Positions 25,952 to 34,853 of a DNA stretch of 64,000 bases are shown in pieces; position 1 is the stretch's first letter, and the number at the start of each line of letters is the position of its first letter. The translations under genes and the position numbers were made by a program. The DNA is from Notoacmeibacter ruber (GTDB lineage Bacteria > Pseudomonadota > Alphaproteobacteria > Rhizobiales > Rhizobiaceae), in contig NZ_RCWN01000001.1 in the NCBI RefSeq assembly GCF_003668555.1, positions 2,517,501 through 2,581,500 on the forward strand, read 5' to 3'. The notes beneath the pieces were generated by a model. That model was not told where the DNA came from. It saw only the letters and a program-made list of their open reading frames with translations, and made no database searches.

Positions 25952-27508
25952 ATGAACGCCCCCCTAGCCCGCCTTGTCGGTCAGCCAATCCCTGTGGAAT
26001 TGCGTGAAGCCGAGCCCGCTCAGCCGGAGACCGAATCGAAGTCCGGGCGCTCGCCCTTTTCAATTCTTCGCCTGGTCCGCACGCCGCTTCGCGGCCTTTC
26101 CTTCTGGCGCCTCGTCCGCGGTGGCCGGATCGGCGATGCTGGGCGTCTGCCACGCTATTTTCTGGTGACCGGGGCCCTGTTGGGTACAATCTGGCTACCG
26201 ATCATTCTTTATCTGCAGTTCGCGCCCGTGCAGTACACGTCCAGCGTCTCTCTGATCTTGCCGGGCGCTGGCGTCTCCAGTTCCGTCAGCCTGTCGGAGA
26301 TCGGGCAGGCGTCCACATCGGCGAATTCGCCCTATGCCAGCTCGTCCATCAGCCCGACGGTCACCTATCAGAAATTGGTGCAGTCCGGCCGCGTGATCCG
26401 CCGCGCCTCGTCCGATTCCGGCATTGAAGAAGCCGCATTCGGTCGACCGAGGGTCAAGCTGGTCGATCAGACCAGCCTCATGCAGGTGCAGATGAAGGGC
26501 CGCACGCCGGACGCCGCACGCGAACGGACCGAAGCCCTTCTGACGGCGTTTCTCACCGAACTGAGCGAATTGCGCGACGACGAGATGAAGCGCCGTGAGG
26601 CTTCGGTAACGGACACCGTCCGCAAGTATCAGGATGCGGTGAACGTGATCCGCGACAAGATCAGCGACGTGCAGGTCCAGACGGGGCTCAGCTCGCAGGA
26701 CCAGTTCCACAATATCGTCCAGACGAAAGAAACGCTCCTTTCGCGCATCGCCGAAGGGCAAGCGGAACTGCAGAATACAGACCGTGCCGTTGCCTCGCTG
26801 GCCGGCCTTCTTGGCATTTCGCCCGAAGCGGCGGCGAGAACGATCAAGCTGCATGTCGATCCCGAATATGCATCCCTGTCGAAGAGCCTGGCGGACGAAA
26901 CATCCAAACTGGCCTCGCTCGGCAAGCTCTATGGCCCTCGCCATCCGGAGGTGGTCTCCGTTCGCGAACGGCACGACGGCATTCAGTTGCGCATGGTCGA
27001 ACGCGCCGTGGACGTGACCGGCCTGCCGGCCGACCAACTGCGGGGACAAGTCGAGCGCGCCGCCGACGGCGAGCGTGGAACGCTTCTGGCCCGCGTCATT
27101 TCCGAAGTCGCCAAACGCGATGGTCAGCGCGCCCGGCTGAAGGTTTTGCGCGATGAGTTGAAGAATACCGAGGCCCGCGTTGTCGAACTGGTGACTGCAG
27201 CATCCAATCTCGACAAGCTCAATCGCGATTACAAGGTGGCACAGGCCGTCTTCACCTCCGCGCTTGCACGGCTGAATGCGTCCAAGACCGATGTTTTCGC
27301 GTCTTATCCCATGGTGCAAATCGCCGAGCCGCCGAGCCTTCCTTTCGAGCCGTCTTCGCCCAACAGGCTGCTGGCCATTATCGCCGGAATCGTAGCCACG
27401 CTCTTCGCAGGCACAGGCCTGATGCTCACCTGGTTGCGGCGGCCGCTGATCGACAAGCTGAGCGGAACCCTTCGCAAGACCGGTCCTGCGCCCGATGAAG
27501 CGGAATAA
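25952..27508 (+). CDS. Polysaccharide co-polymerase (Wzz-like) without kinase domain
   Basis: Inner-membrane PCP protein of 518 residues that sets chain length and couples polymerisation to export. It has a basic cytoplasmic N-terminus, TM1 (about 68-90, YFLVTGALLGTIWLPIIL) and a large periplasmic region. That region has a Wzz domain and long coiled coils (about 190-430, including KLYGPRHPEVVSVRERH, a PCP signature). TM2 follows (about 470-492) after the proline-rich PPSLPFEPSSPN motif. The cytoplasmic tail lacks Walker motifs, so there is no BY-kinase. ATG 25952 is chosen over 25889 because AGAGGAG lies 9 bases upstream. It overlaps the next gene by 14 bases, typical of a coupled pair. Confidence 0.9.
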   Translation: MNAPLARLVGQPIPVELREAEPAQPETESKSGRSPFSILRLVRTPLRGLSFWRLVRGGRIGDAGRLPRYFLVTGALLGTIWLPIILYLQFAPVQYTSSVSLILPGAGVSSSVSLSEIGQASTSANSPYASSSISPTVTYQKLVQSGRVIRRASSDSGIEEAAFGRPRVKLVDQTSLMQVQMKGRTPDAARERTEALLTAFLTELSELRDDEMKRREASVTDTVRKYQDAVNVIRDKISDVQVQTGLSSQDQFHNIVQTKETLLSRIAEGQAELQNTDRAVASLAGLLGISPEAAARTIKLHVDPEYASLSKSLADETSKLASLGKLYGPRHPEVVSVRERHDGIQLRMVERAVDVTGLPADQLRGQVERAADGERGTLLARVISEVAKRDGQRARLKVLRDELKNTEARVVELVTAASNLDKLNRDYKVAQAVFTSALARLNASKTDVFASYPMVQIAEPPSLPFEPSSPNRLLAIIAGIVATLFAGTGLMLTWLRRPLIDKLSGTLRKTGPAPDEAE

Positions 27509-28790
27509 TCCCGCAGAAGGGTTCGTCTTCTGGTCGATGACGCTGACCTGGGCGTTCTACGCCCTTGGCGCCCTCTACATTGTCGGCCCGGTGGTCGCAT
27601 GGCTTCTCGCCGGTCTGGCTGCGATCTCGCTCTACCTTGGCGCAGCCATGCGGTCGGACCTCCGTGCGACCGGGCCAGTGCCAGCCCTTGTCTGGCTGTG
27701 GGGCCTCGGCATGGCGGTCATGCTCATCGCGCTCTGGATCGGTCATCTGGATTGGAGCCTCGGCCTCGCCAAAACGATCAAATCGTCGATCGGCTGGGCA
27801 AAAGGCTGGGCGCTCCTCTTCCTCCTGCCATTTGCCGGCGCGGTTCTGCCGATCCGCCGTCTGGTGCTGATCAGAAGCCAGAACATTGTCGGCCTCTGCA
27901 CATTCCTATTGCTGCCACTGCTGGTGGTGGCTCCTACTCTCGGCCTGCCGGAGAAGATCTTCGTTTCCCCCCTCAAGGCGGCGGGCGGGCCCGGCCCCGA
28001 ATACTTCTCCGTCTATCTCTATACGCTCGATCCGGCGAGTTGGACGCCGCGCTGGCAATTCTACGCGCCCTGGTCGCCCTTTGCGGGCCTGCTGGGTGTC
28101 GTGATGGTCTGTTTCGCCCTTGAAGATCGCGACCGCCGCTGGCTGCTCGCGGGCGTTCTGGCCGGACTCGCGATGATCTTTCTGTCGAAATCCCGGATGA
28201 GCCTCGTCGCGCTGGTCGTCTGCACCGTCACACCGCGCATGATGCCGCTCCTGGCGAAGGGCTTTGCTTGGCAGATCGCGGCCGGTTTCGCCGCGTCCAT
28301 GGCGGTCCTCGGCACAGCCCTTCTCGATTTCGTGCTGGGCGGCATTGCTGCTTTCAAATCAGCGCGGGCCGACAGCACACGCGTCCGCGAAACACTTCAA
28401 CGGATCGCTTATGAGCGCTGGCAAAATGAAGCGGTCTGGTTCGGGCATGGCACGGTGCAGCCCGGTCCGCATCTGGTGGAATACATGCCGATCGGCAGCC
28501 ACCACACCTGGTATGGTCTGCTTTTCGTGAAAGGTCTGACCGGATTCTTCGCGCTTGCCATTCCGATGACCGTCCACTTTTTCGTGGCGGCGGTCGACAG
28601 TGTCCGCCACCCCCGCGGTCGTCTACCGCTCTCGATCATGCTGGCCATGCTGATTCTGACGTTCGGCGAGAATATCGAAATCGAGGCCTATCTTTTGTGG
28701 CCGGCCCTTCTCCTCCTTGGCATCCACGCCCGCGAGATGGCTGCCGAGCGCTCGGCAAAGACCGAGCAACCGGCCGTTCAACCTTCCTGA
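27495..28790 (+). CDS. O-antigen ligase/Wzy-like polysaccharide polymerase
   Basis: Polytopic membrane protein of 431 residues with about ten to eleven helices and one large periplasmic loop near residues 285-340. A short signature RVRETLQRIAYERWQNEAVW precedes WFGHGTVQPG and the GSHHTWYGLLFVKG motif. This matches the Wzy_C/O-antigen ligase family, where His and Arg in this loop are catalytic. The Wzx flippase, OPX and PCP genes nearby argue for a Wzy polymerase rather than a WaaL ligase. Its start lies inside the PCP gene (14-base overlap). No strong terminator follows on this strand. Confidence 0.87.
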   Translation: MKRNNPAEGFVFWSMTLTWAFYALGALYIVGPVVAWLLAGLAAISLYLGAAMRSDLRATGPVPALVWLWGLGMAVMLIALWIGHLDWSLGLAKTIKSSIGWAKGWALLFLLPFAGAVLPIRRLVLIRSQNIVGLCTFLLLPLLVVAPTLGLPEKIFVSPLKAAGGPGPEYFSVYLYTLDPASWTPRWQFYAPWSPFAGLLGVVMVCFALEDRDRRWLLAGVLAGLAMIFLSKSRMSLVALVVCTVTPRMMPLLAKGFAWQIAAGFAASMAVLGTALLDFVLGGIAAFKSARADSTRVRETLQRIAYERWQNEAVWFGHGTVQPGPHLVEYMPIGSHHTWYGLLFVKGLTGFFALAIPMTVHFFVAAVDSVRHPRGRLPLSIMLAMLILTFGENIEIEAYLLWPALLLLGIHAREMAAERSAKTEQPAVQPS

Positions 28791-29104
28791 TTGGTCGCCG
28801 GGATCGACCGCCTCCAACCCGCGACTTTCACCCGTTCGCCGATTGGTAAGCACCATGAGGAACGAGCACGCGCGCAGTTCGGTTCTCGTGCGTGACGAAG
28901 ACGTCCCATCATCGGCGTCCTTTGCCCTGACTGTTCCGGCTACTCATAGGTGGAGCGCTCTTGAAGGTAGTCTCGATCGCAGGTCCTTGTACCGCCGAAG
29001 CAACCTTGGAAACGGCTTGAAACCCTTGACCGAAAAAAGGAAGGCCGCCGGTTCGAAAACCGGCGGCCGAACTGCCTGATCGGTGGGAAGGAGGGACGTT
29101 TTGA
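28791..29104. other. Convergent intergenic gap holding a leftward terminator
   Basis: About 314 bases lie between the Wzy-like gene and the leftward glycosyltransferase operon. A frame of 74 codons from ATG 28855 has no ribosome-binding site and no family resemblance, and is not called. The only clear element is the hairpin at 29043-29067. Confidence 0.6.
29033..29068 (-). terminator. Terminator of the leftward glycosyltransferase/Wzx operon
   Basis: On the minus strand GGCCGCCGGTTTTCGAACCGGCGGCC forms an 11-bp stem with a tiny loop, followed by TTCCTTTTTTC. It lies 37 bases beyond the stop of the GT4 gene. The T-run is only on the minus strand, so it serves the leftward operon. Confidence 0.85.
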
Positions 29105-30121
29105 TCAGGCAGCTTGAGCGAAGTCGGAATTGGATCCGACTACATTGTCGAGGAGGCTGTTCCAGCCGTGAGCGAAACGGTTCTCGGCGTTGCGCGCGAC
29201 GTCGCGAAGGTGCGAACCCCGCTGGGCAAGGGCATGAGCGTCGAACGTTTCGAAGAAGGCGCGCCAGCCATCGACGCTGTTTTCGCCGATATCGGTGGCA
29301 CCGCTCTTGATGTGATCGTTGAGACCATCAATGCGCGGGCAAAGGAGCGGGCGGCCAGCCGCCATCGATTCCAGCGCGACAAGGCCATAGGGCTCCCAGC
29401 GCGACGGCATGGCGATGAGATCGCAATGTCTGACGGCTGTGGCGGTATCGGCAAGGTATCCGTGGAACGCGATCCGCGGATGATCGTCGGCCATCGCCGT
29501 GAGACGCCCCCGGTCGGGTCCATCGCCGAAGAGGCTGAGATGCAGGTCCTGGCGGCGGCTTTCGCGGAAAGCATCGATCAGGATATCGAAGCCCTTCTGC
29601 TCGCTGAACCGGCCGATCGCGCCGATCGTGATGGTCTTGCCGGGCTCGCGGTCCGGCAGCTCGAAAAATGATGAGAGATCCGCGCAGGAAGGCACGGTCT
29701 CCAGGCGCGAACCGCCACAATAATCGCGCCGGCGCATCCAACCCGCCTGCGCCTCGCTGACCGCGACCACCTTGTCGAATAGCGAATAGGCCGTCTTCAT
29801 TAGCGTATCGAACCGCCCGCGAACATCGACATTCGCCGTCACAAAACGCTCGCAATAGCTGTGCTCGACGTGAATGATCGGATGGTTCGGATAGATGGCC
29901 CGCAGCGCGGTGAGCAGCGGCAGATTGGCCCAGCTTATCGACAGATGCGAGACGATCACGTCAGTCGAGAGGCTGGGCGGCGATAGCTGCCCCCGCCGCA
30001 CACGCTCGATGCGGTGCTGATGGCGCCGCGCAAGTGCCGGCGCTGCGGCCATGTGCTCGAGCATGCGGTTGATGCCGCCAAAGGATGCATCGTCGATGAG
30101 ATGGGTGACTGCGCGGATCAT
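29105..30121 (-). CDS. GT4-family glycosyltransferase
   Basis: Retaining cytosolic glycosyltransferase of 338 residues with the GT-B fold. The C-terminal nucleotide-sugar domain shows ITIGAIGRFSEQKGFDILID and the E-x7-E motif in WEPYGLVALESMAAGRPLL. The N-terminal acceptor domain contains IIHVEHSYCERF and VVAVSEAQAGWM. It is the last gene of the leftward operon Wzx-GT2-GT2-GT4, with 25 bases to the gene upstream. It is expected to add one sugar of the lipid-linked repeat unit; sugar identity cannot be inferred. Confidence 0.9.
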   Translation of the reverse strand: MIRAVTHLIDDASFGGINRMLEHMAAAPALARRHQHRIERVRRGQLSPPSLSTDVIVSHLSISWANLPLLTALRAIYPNHPIIHVEHSYCERFVTANVDVRGRFDTLMKTAYSLFDKVVAVSEAQAGWMRRRDYCGGSRLETVPSCADLSSFFELPDREPGKTITIGAIGRFSEQKGFDILIDAFRESRRQDLHLSLFGDGPDRGRLTAMADDHPRIAFHGYLADTATAVRHCDLIAMPSRWEPYGLVALESMAAGRPLLCPRIDGLNDHIKSGATDIGENSVDGWRAFFETFDAHALAQRGSHLRDVARNAENRFAHGWNSLLDNVVGSNSDFAQAA

Positions 30122-30146
30122 GGCGTTGATCTCCTTTTCAGCGGTT

Positions 30147-31142
30147 TCAGGCGACGCGACGGCCGAGCATGCTGCGTTCGGCGAAGAGGTAGATGCCGGC
30201 GCCGAGCACTTTCAGCGTCACCGCCGCTGCGATGGTGATGGTGGTTTTGACCGGCTCCTCAAGAAGCGGGCGGGGTGAGGCCCGCAGCGACTGGCGGCAG
30301 AGGCTCCATGCCAGATTGCCATTGCGCATTGAGACCGCGCGGCGGCAGAGATAGCGAAGCTGATAGGCGGTGGCTGCACCGCCATGCCGCTTGATCAGAG
30401 CCGGCGCGATGCGGCCGATCTTGTCGCGCATGCGGGTCCAGGTCTCGAACTGGCGCTCGACATTGGCCGACAAGGCGCCGGTGTGGATCCGGTAGAGCGT
30501 CAGCAATCCGGGAATGCCCTCGATCTTCCAGTCCTGGGTCAGGGCAAAGCGCAGCCATCCCTCGATATCGTCGGACTGGCGGAAGTTCTCGTCGAACCAC
30601 CAGTCGCGCTCGGTTTCATAGACGGGCCGGTAGGCAAAACCGTCGAGCGCCTCACGCCGCATGACGGGCGCCGATCCATTGCCGATCGGATTGCGCTTGA
30701 AGATATCGGCCGGCTTCAGATTGCGGAGCTTGGGTCGCTGGTCGATACCGATCGGCCTGCTGTTCTGGTCGATCATGCGTGATCCGGAGAAGCTGATGCC
30801 GACATCCGGATTGGTGCGAAAATGATCGATGTGGCGCTCCAGCTTCTCCGGCAGCCACAGATCGTCGGCATCGCAGAAGCCGATGAACTCGCCCCTGGAT
30901 TCATGAATTCCGGTGTTGTGGGCGCCGGCCAGACCGCGATTACGCTGGGTAATCAGCCGAATTCGTGCGTCTTCGAAGCTGCGGACAATTTCGACCGTCC
31001 GGTCGTGGGATCCGTCGTCGACGACGACGATCTCGAAATCGGCGAATGTCTGCGCAAGCAGCGATTGGAGTGTTTCGGCAATGGTCGCTTCCACATTATA
31101 GGCCGGAACGACGATGCTGGCGGTTGGGTGGGTCTTGGACAT
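30147..31142 (-). CDS. GT2-family glycosyltransferase (repeat-unit assembly)
   Basis: Inverting GT-A glycosyltransferase of 331 residues. It has SIVVPAYNVEATIAETLQSL at the start, VVVDDGSHDRT, the GLAGAHNTGIHESRGEFIGF segment and DADDLW, where the DxD residues bind the metal-nucleotide sugar. The C-terminal 80 residues contain a hydrophobic stretch (VKTTITIAAAVTLKVLGAGI), so it may associate with the membrane. It is 30-40% similar by eye to the next gene upstream (31166-32104), suggesting an old duplication. ATG 31142 follows a purine-rich stretch containing GGGAG. Confidence 0.9.
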   Translation of the reverse strand: MSKTHPTASIVVPAYNVEATIAETLQSLLAQTFADFEIVVVDDGSHDRTVEIVRSFEDARIRLITQRNRGLAGAHNTGIHESRGEFIGFCDADDLWLPEKLERHIDHFRTNPDVGISFSGSRMIDQNSRPIGIDQRPKLRNLKPADIFKRNPIGNGSAPVMRREALDGFAYRPVYETERDWWFDENFRQSDDIEGWLRFALTQDWKIEGIPGLLTLYRIHTGALSANVERQFETWTRMRDKIGRIAPALIKRHGGAATAYQLRYLCRRAVSMRNGNLAWSLCRQSLRASPRPLLEEPVKTTITIAAAVTLKVLGAGIYLFAERSMLGRRVA

Positions 31143-31165
31143 GGTAAGCTCCCTTGTCTCGAAGG

Positions 31166-32104
31166 TCAGTTTGCAAAGGTTCGGTTGTGGACGGCGCGGG
31201 GCAGCAGCGGCGCGATCATCGCGGCCGCAGCGGTCAGGGCGCCGCGCCTTGGATCGGAGAAAAAGCCGACGGGACTCTTGGCCAGCGCGGCCGCGACCAG
31301 ACGCAGCGCGGTCAGCTTTTCGGCCCGAAGGCGCAGCGCGCGGCGGGCGAGATAGCGAAGATGGATCGCCTCGGCAGCGGCAATCTCCGAGCGCTTGAGA
31401 TTCGGGTGCATCCGCCGCACGAGGGCAAGCGTCTGGCTCCAGCCTTCATGCATCGCGTCCAGGTTGGACGATAACCCATCCTCGCTCGTCCGGTAAAAGA
31501 CCAGGAGTTCATCGATCCCTTCGATGCGGGCACCCGTTCCGATCAGCCGGATCAGCCATTCGACATCCTCGCCGTAGCGAAGCGAATTGTTGAAGCCACC
31601 GCTTTCCTGAAAGGCACTGCGCAGCACCACGATATTCGACATGGTGCAAACGGCGTTCTCCCGGAGAAGATCGCGCGCGGTCAGAGCGCCGGCGCGGACC
31701 GTCGACTGGATACGAACATCTTTCGGTGTCTCGCGGAAAAAGCCAATCCGACCATAAATGGCTTCCGGGCTGTCCGGTTCTGCGAAACGCTCCGCCATCA
31801 GCGCCAGCTTCTCCGGCGACCAGATATCATCTGCATCGAGGAAAGCGATGTATTTGCCGGTCGCGTGAACGAAGGCCCCGATATTACGGGCACGGCTCGG
31901 GCCGCCATTGGTGAGCGCGACCACCCGCATGCGCGGATCGCTCATGGCAAAGGCGTGGGCGATCGTGCGCGAGGCATCGCTGGAGCCGTCGTCGACGATG
32001 ATCGCCTCGAAATCAGCGAAGATCTGGTTCGACAGGGAGACCAGCGCATCAGCCAGCGTCTCCTCGGCATTGTAGCACGGTACGATAACGGAAAAGAGCG
32101 GCAT
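31166..32104 (-). CDS. GT2-family glycosyltransferase (paralogue of the neighbouring GT2)
   Basis: Inverting glycosyltransferase of 312 residues. It has SVIVPCYNAEETLADALVSL, AIIVDDGSSDASRT, GPSRARNIG and FLDADDIWSPEKLALM with the DxD motif. The frame is open upstream to 32401, but that extension covers the 3' end of the flippase gene; ATG 32104, 5 bases after the flippase stop, is the true start. The C-terminal third matches the adjacent GT2 (LRYLARRALRLR versus LRYLCRRAVSMR), supporting duplication and divergence to a second sugar addition. Confidence 0.9.
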   Translation of the reverse strand: MPLFSVIVPCYNAEETLADALVSLSNQIFADFEAIIVDDGSSDASRTIAHAFAMSDPRMRVVALTNGGPSRARNIGAFVHATGKYIAFLDADDIWSPEKLALMAERFAEPDSPEAIYGRIGFFRETPKDVRIQSTVRAGALTARDLLRENAVCTMSNIVVLRSAFQESGGFNNSLRYGEDVEWLIRLIGTGARIEGIDELLVFYRTSEDGLSSNLDAMHEGWSQTLALVRRMHPNLKRSEIAAAEAIHLRYLARRALRLRAEKLTALRLVAAALAKSPVGFFSDPRRGALTAAAAMIAPLLPRAVHNRTFAN

Positions 32105-32109
32105 GACGA

Positions 32110-33372
32110 TTACCTTTCCAGTTGCAGTTGCGGTGTGATGAAGGGGCCGCGCAGCACGGCTGTGGAGGCGATGATCTGGGCCGCGATCGAGGCGGCGAGG
32201 ATGGTCCAGCAGACCGTGGCAAGCCCGTAGGGGGCCGCGATCACGATGCCGGCCGTGATGACTGTGGCGATCACTGCGGAGTAGGTCAGCTCGACCTCGG
32301 CACGGTTGGCGGATCGCAGCCACTGGGCGGCGGCTGACCAGATGACCGCCGGAAGCGCCGCGAAGCAGAGGATCGAGACCAACGGTGCCATTTCGGCCCA
32401 TTTCTCTCCAAAGACGATCGGCACGTAGATCGGCGCCGCGAGAGCCTGCAGGCAGATGATCGGGAAGAGAACACCGATGGCCATGGTCAGGGCGTTGCGC
32501 ATCGTCTCGCCGCGCTTCTCGCTGTTGCAGAGCTGCGGGAAGAGGACGGTCGAGAACGCGACCGAGAAGGAATTGGCGATACCCAGGCCGGCGTTCACGG
32601 CGAAGAAATAGATGCCCAGTACTTCCGGTCCCATCAGCGCGCCGACGATCAACTTGTCAGCCTGCAGCCGCAGAACCTTCAGAAATTCGATACCGAGGAT
32701 AGAGGAACCGAAGCGCACGAATGGTGCGGAGGACGCGGGCCGGACGCCAGGTCGCGCGCTCCAGGGACGCAGGTGGCGCATGCCGACCAGCCAGATCGGC
32801 GCGGTTGCCAGCCGCGATACGGCGACGGAAAGCGGGCTCGGCCAGATGACGACGAGCACGGCGAGAAAGAGATTGGCGGCGACATTCTGCGCTCCTGCGA
32901 CTGCCGCGGTTCCGCTGAGGCGCCCCTCACGCATGGCCAGTGCGCATTGAACGATACCGGCCGGCATGAAGAGATACTCGCCGGCCATCAGTGCGATGAC
33001 CACGGGGCCGGCCGTCTGCCCGTTCCAGATAAAGACGCCGTAAGCGATCGCGATCTGGAGCAGAAACAGGCCCACACACCAGAGCGTGAAGATCCGCCGT
33101 CCGGTCCGCGCGACCGCCTCCACTTCATCGGCCCGCGCCGCAATGATCTTTTGAACGATACCGTTTTCAGTGAAAGCCTTGAGCAGTTCGGCCACCGCCA
33201 TGGCGCCGGCGACGAGGCCGACTTCAGCCGGAGATAGCATGCGCGCCAGGGCAATCACTGCGATCAGGCGCGTCGCCTTGGTCGCCAGTTCGGAGGCGCT
33301 ATAGGCGACGAAGCCGCGAACGAGCGGTGTGCTCGCGGTTTTCTTCCAACTCTGGGCCAATGCCTCGATCAT
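32110..33372 (-). CDS. Wzx-type polysaccharide repeat-unit flippase
   Basis: Membrane flippase of the MOP/PST family, 420 residues with twelve or more hydrophobic helices. It would move undecaprenyl-linked repeat units to the periplasmic face. Typical features are the N-terminal ELATKATRLIAVIALARMLS helix followed by PAEVGLVAGAMAV, and the mid-protein LQADKLIVGALMGPEVLGIY segment. The start is set at ATG 33372; the longer frame to 33528 runs through the divergent promoter region. It is the first gene of the leftward operon, and the palindrome at 33492-33507 lies 120 bases upstream. Confidence 0.9.
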   Translation of the reverse strand: MIEALAQSWKKTASTPLVRGFVAYSASELATKATRLIAVIALARMLSPAEVGLVAGAMAVAELLKAFTENGIVQKIIAARADEVEAVARTGRRIFTLWCVGLFLLQIAIAYGVFIWNGQTAGPVVIALMAGEYLFMPAGIVQCALAMREGRLSGTAAVAGAQNVAANLFLAVLVVIWPSPLSVAVSRLATAPIWLVGMRHLRPWSARPGVRPASSAPFVRFGSSILGIEFLKVLRLQADKLIVGALMGPEVLGIYFFAVNAGLGIANSFSVAFSTVLFPQLCNSEKRGETMRNALTMAIGVLFPIICLQALAAPIYVPIVFGEKWAEMAPLVSILCFAALPAVIWSAAAQWLRSANRAEVELTYSAVIATVITAGIVIAAPYGLATVCWTILAASIAAQIIASTAVLRGPFITPQLQLER

Positions 33373-33491
33373 CGTCCTGCGCCTTTGATGGCAGCTGTGC
33401 GCTGCTGTGTTCGATGCAGGAGTTGTAGCCGGTCGCCCGGGGCCTGAATGACCGCGAAGGGGCAGAGAAAAACCGAAGAAGGCGAGACCGA

Positions 33492-33507
33492 CTATCCGAA
33501 CGGATAA
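33492..33507. promoter_or_regulatory. Exopolysaccharide-region palindrome, copy 3
   Basis: CTATCCGAACGGATAA contains the perfect inverted repeat TATCCG-AA-CGGATA. It lies in the divergent promoter region, 99 bases before the OPX gene and 120 bases before the flippase gene. Confidence 0.65.
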
Positions 33508-33605
33508 GAGGATGCGCCAATGCGCCAAGGTTCATCCCTTCGGCGCACCCCGCCCTGTCCCCGAAATTGCGATCACTCTTCGCAGGAAACGGGGAAGGAC
33601 ATGAA

Positions 33606-34853
33606 ATGACCAACACGAAACAAAAGCGATATGGAAACTGGCTGCGTTCCGGCGTCAGCCTTTGTATAATGGGCTCGCTCTCGACCGGCTGCGCATCCCT
33701 GCAAAATGTCGAGAACAGAGAGCAGGTCGTCGAAGGGCTGAGCTATCAGGCGGAATATCGTTCGCCGAGCCGTTCCGACGGCGGCTGGAAACAGAGCGCC
33801 CGAAACCAGAATTTGCGCCGTTGTGAGGGCAGCGGTGCGCCGCAGGCTCAGCAGCCCGCTCCTGCCTTGCCGCAGGACGCGATGTTGCTTTCGACCGGCG
33901 ATCTGCTGACCATCTCGGTCGGCAACGATCCGACGTTCAGCGGCTCATATGAAGTCTCGCAGGACGGCACGGTCCGCCTGCCGCATCTTCCGCCGATTTC
34001 CGCCAAAGGCTCATCCGTCGAAGCGATCGAACGCCAGATTGCGAAAGCGCTGGTTTCGGAAGACATCTACACCGCCGCTCCGCCGGTCTCTGTCCGACTG
34101 CAGGATTTCGCAGCGGCCCGGGTGTACGTCTCCGGTGCGGTCTTCAATGCCGGTTCAATCAATATTGGCGGACAGTCGGCCAATGATCGCGACAGCCTCC
34201 GCCAGGAGGCGAGCGGCGGCACGATTGAGGAGCGCCGCCTGTCGCGGGCGCTTCAGGTTGCGGGCGGCATCCGTCCTGATGCCGATCTTTCACGTGTTCG
34301 CGTCATTCGTGGCGGTGCCAGCACTTCCATCGATGCGCGCGGCGCGATGACGGGAGTCCCTTTCAACGACATGCTCCTTCTTTCCGGCGACCGGATCGAG
34401 GTGGAAAGCCGCGGCTGCTTCCAGGAAGCGCTCGTCGCGCCCTCGCCTGTTACCACGCCGGGCGTGAAGGTTTTCATGTCCAACCTGACCCAGCCCGCAT
34501 CGGCAAATGCGCTTTCGGCGGTCGGGAAGGATGCCCGGGAACTGCGCTACGGCACACGCTTTCTGGAAGCCATCGTCGGCATGAACTGCCTCGGCGGCAC
34601 CAAATGGGTCAACGCAGACCGCACGGCCGCGCTGATTTCGCGTAACCCGATCACCGGCGAGTCCCTTGTCATCGAACGGAAGGTTGAGGAACTCCTCCGC
34701 CACCGCGACCGCGACGACTTCAACCCATACATGATGCCGGGCGATGCTCTCGCCTGCTACGACTCAAAGCAGACCAACCTGATCGAGGTGGCAAAAGGCT
34801 TTACCGCCGTTACCGGCGCCTTCACCGCTGCGGTGACGGGTTGGGGCGACTAG
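33606..34853 (+). CDS. Outer-membrane polysaccharide export (Wza/OPX) lipoprotein
   Basis: Outer-membrane export channel component, 415 residues. The N-terminus has a lipoprotein signal with lipobox LSTGC (lipidated Cys29). The poly_export domain follows (about 90-180: LLSTGDLLTISVGNDPTFSG, then VSQDGTVRLPHLPPISAKG), with SLBB-like domains (ARVYVSGAVFNAGSINIGG, ALQVAGGIRPDADLSRVRVI). This fits Wza-type proteins that cross the periplasm from the PCP. ATG 33606 is used; an in-frame ATG at 33567 precedes a poor signal peptide. It converges with the hybrid kinase gene, and the two stop regions overlap by 4 bases. Confidence 0.9.
   Translation: MTNTKQKRYGNWLRSGVSLCIMGSLSTGCASLQNVENREQVVEGLSYQAEYRSPSRSDGGWKQSARNQNLRRCEGSGAPQAQQPAPALPQDAMLLSTGDLLTISVGNDPTFSGSYEVSQDGTVRLPHLPPISAKGSSVEAIERQIAKALVSEDIYTAAPPVSVRLQDFAAARVYVSGAVFNAGSINIGGQSANDRDSLRQEASGGTIEERRLSRALQVAGGIRPDADLSRVRVIRGGASTSIDARGAMTGVPFNDMLLLSGDRIEVESRGCFQEALVAPSPVTTPGVKVFMSNLTQPASANALSAVGKDARELRYGTRFLEAIVGMNCLGGTKWVNADRTAALISRNPITGESLVIERKVEELLRHRDRDDFNPYMMPGDALACYDSKQTNLIEVAKGFTAVTGAFTAAVTGWGD

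Noticed and set aside
28855..29079. 74-codon frame after the Wzy-like gene
   Set aside because: No ribosome-binding site, no similarity, and it runs into the leftward terminator.
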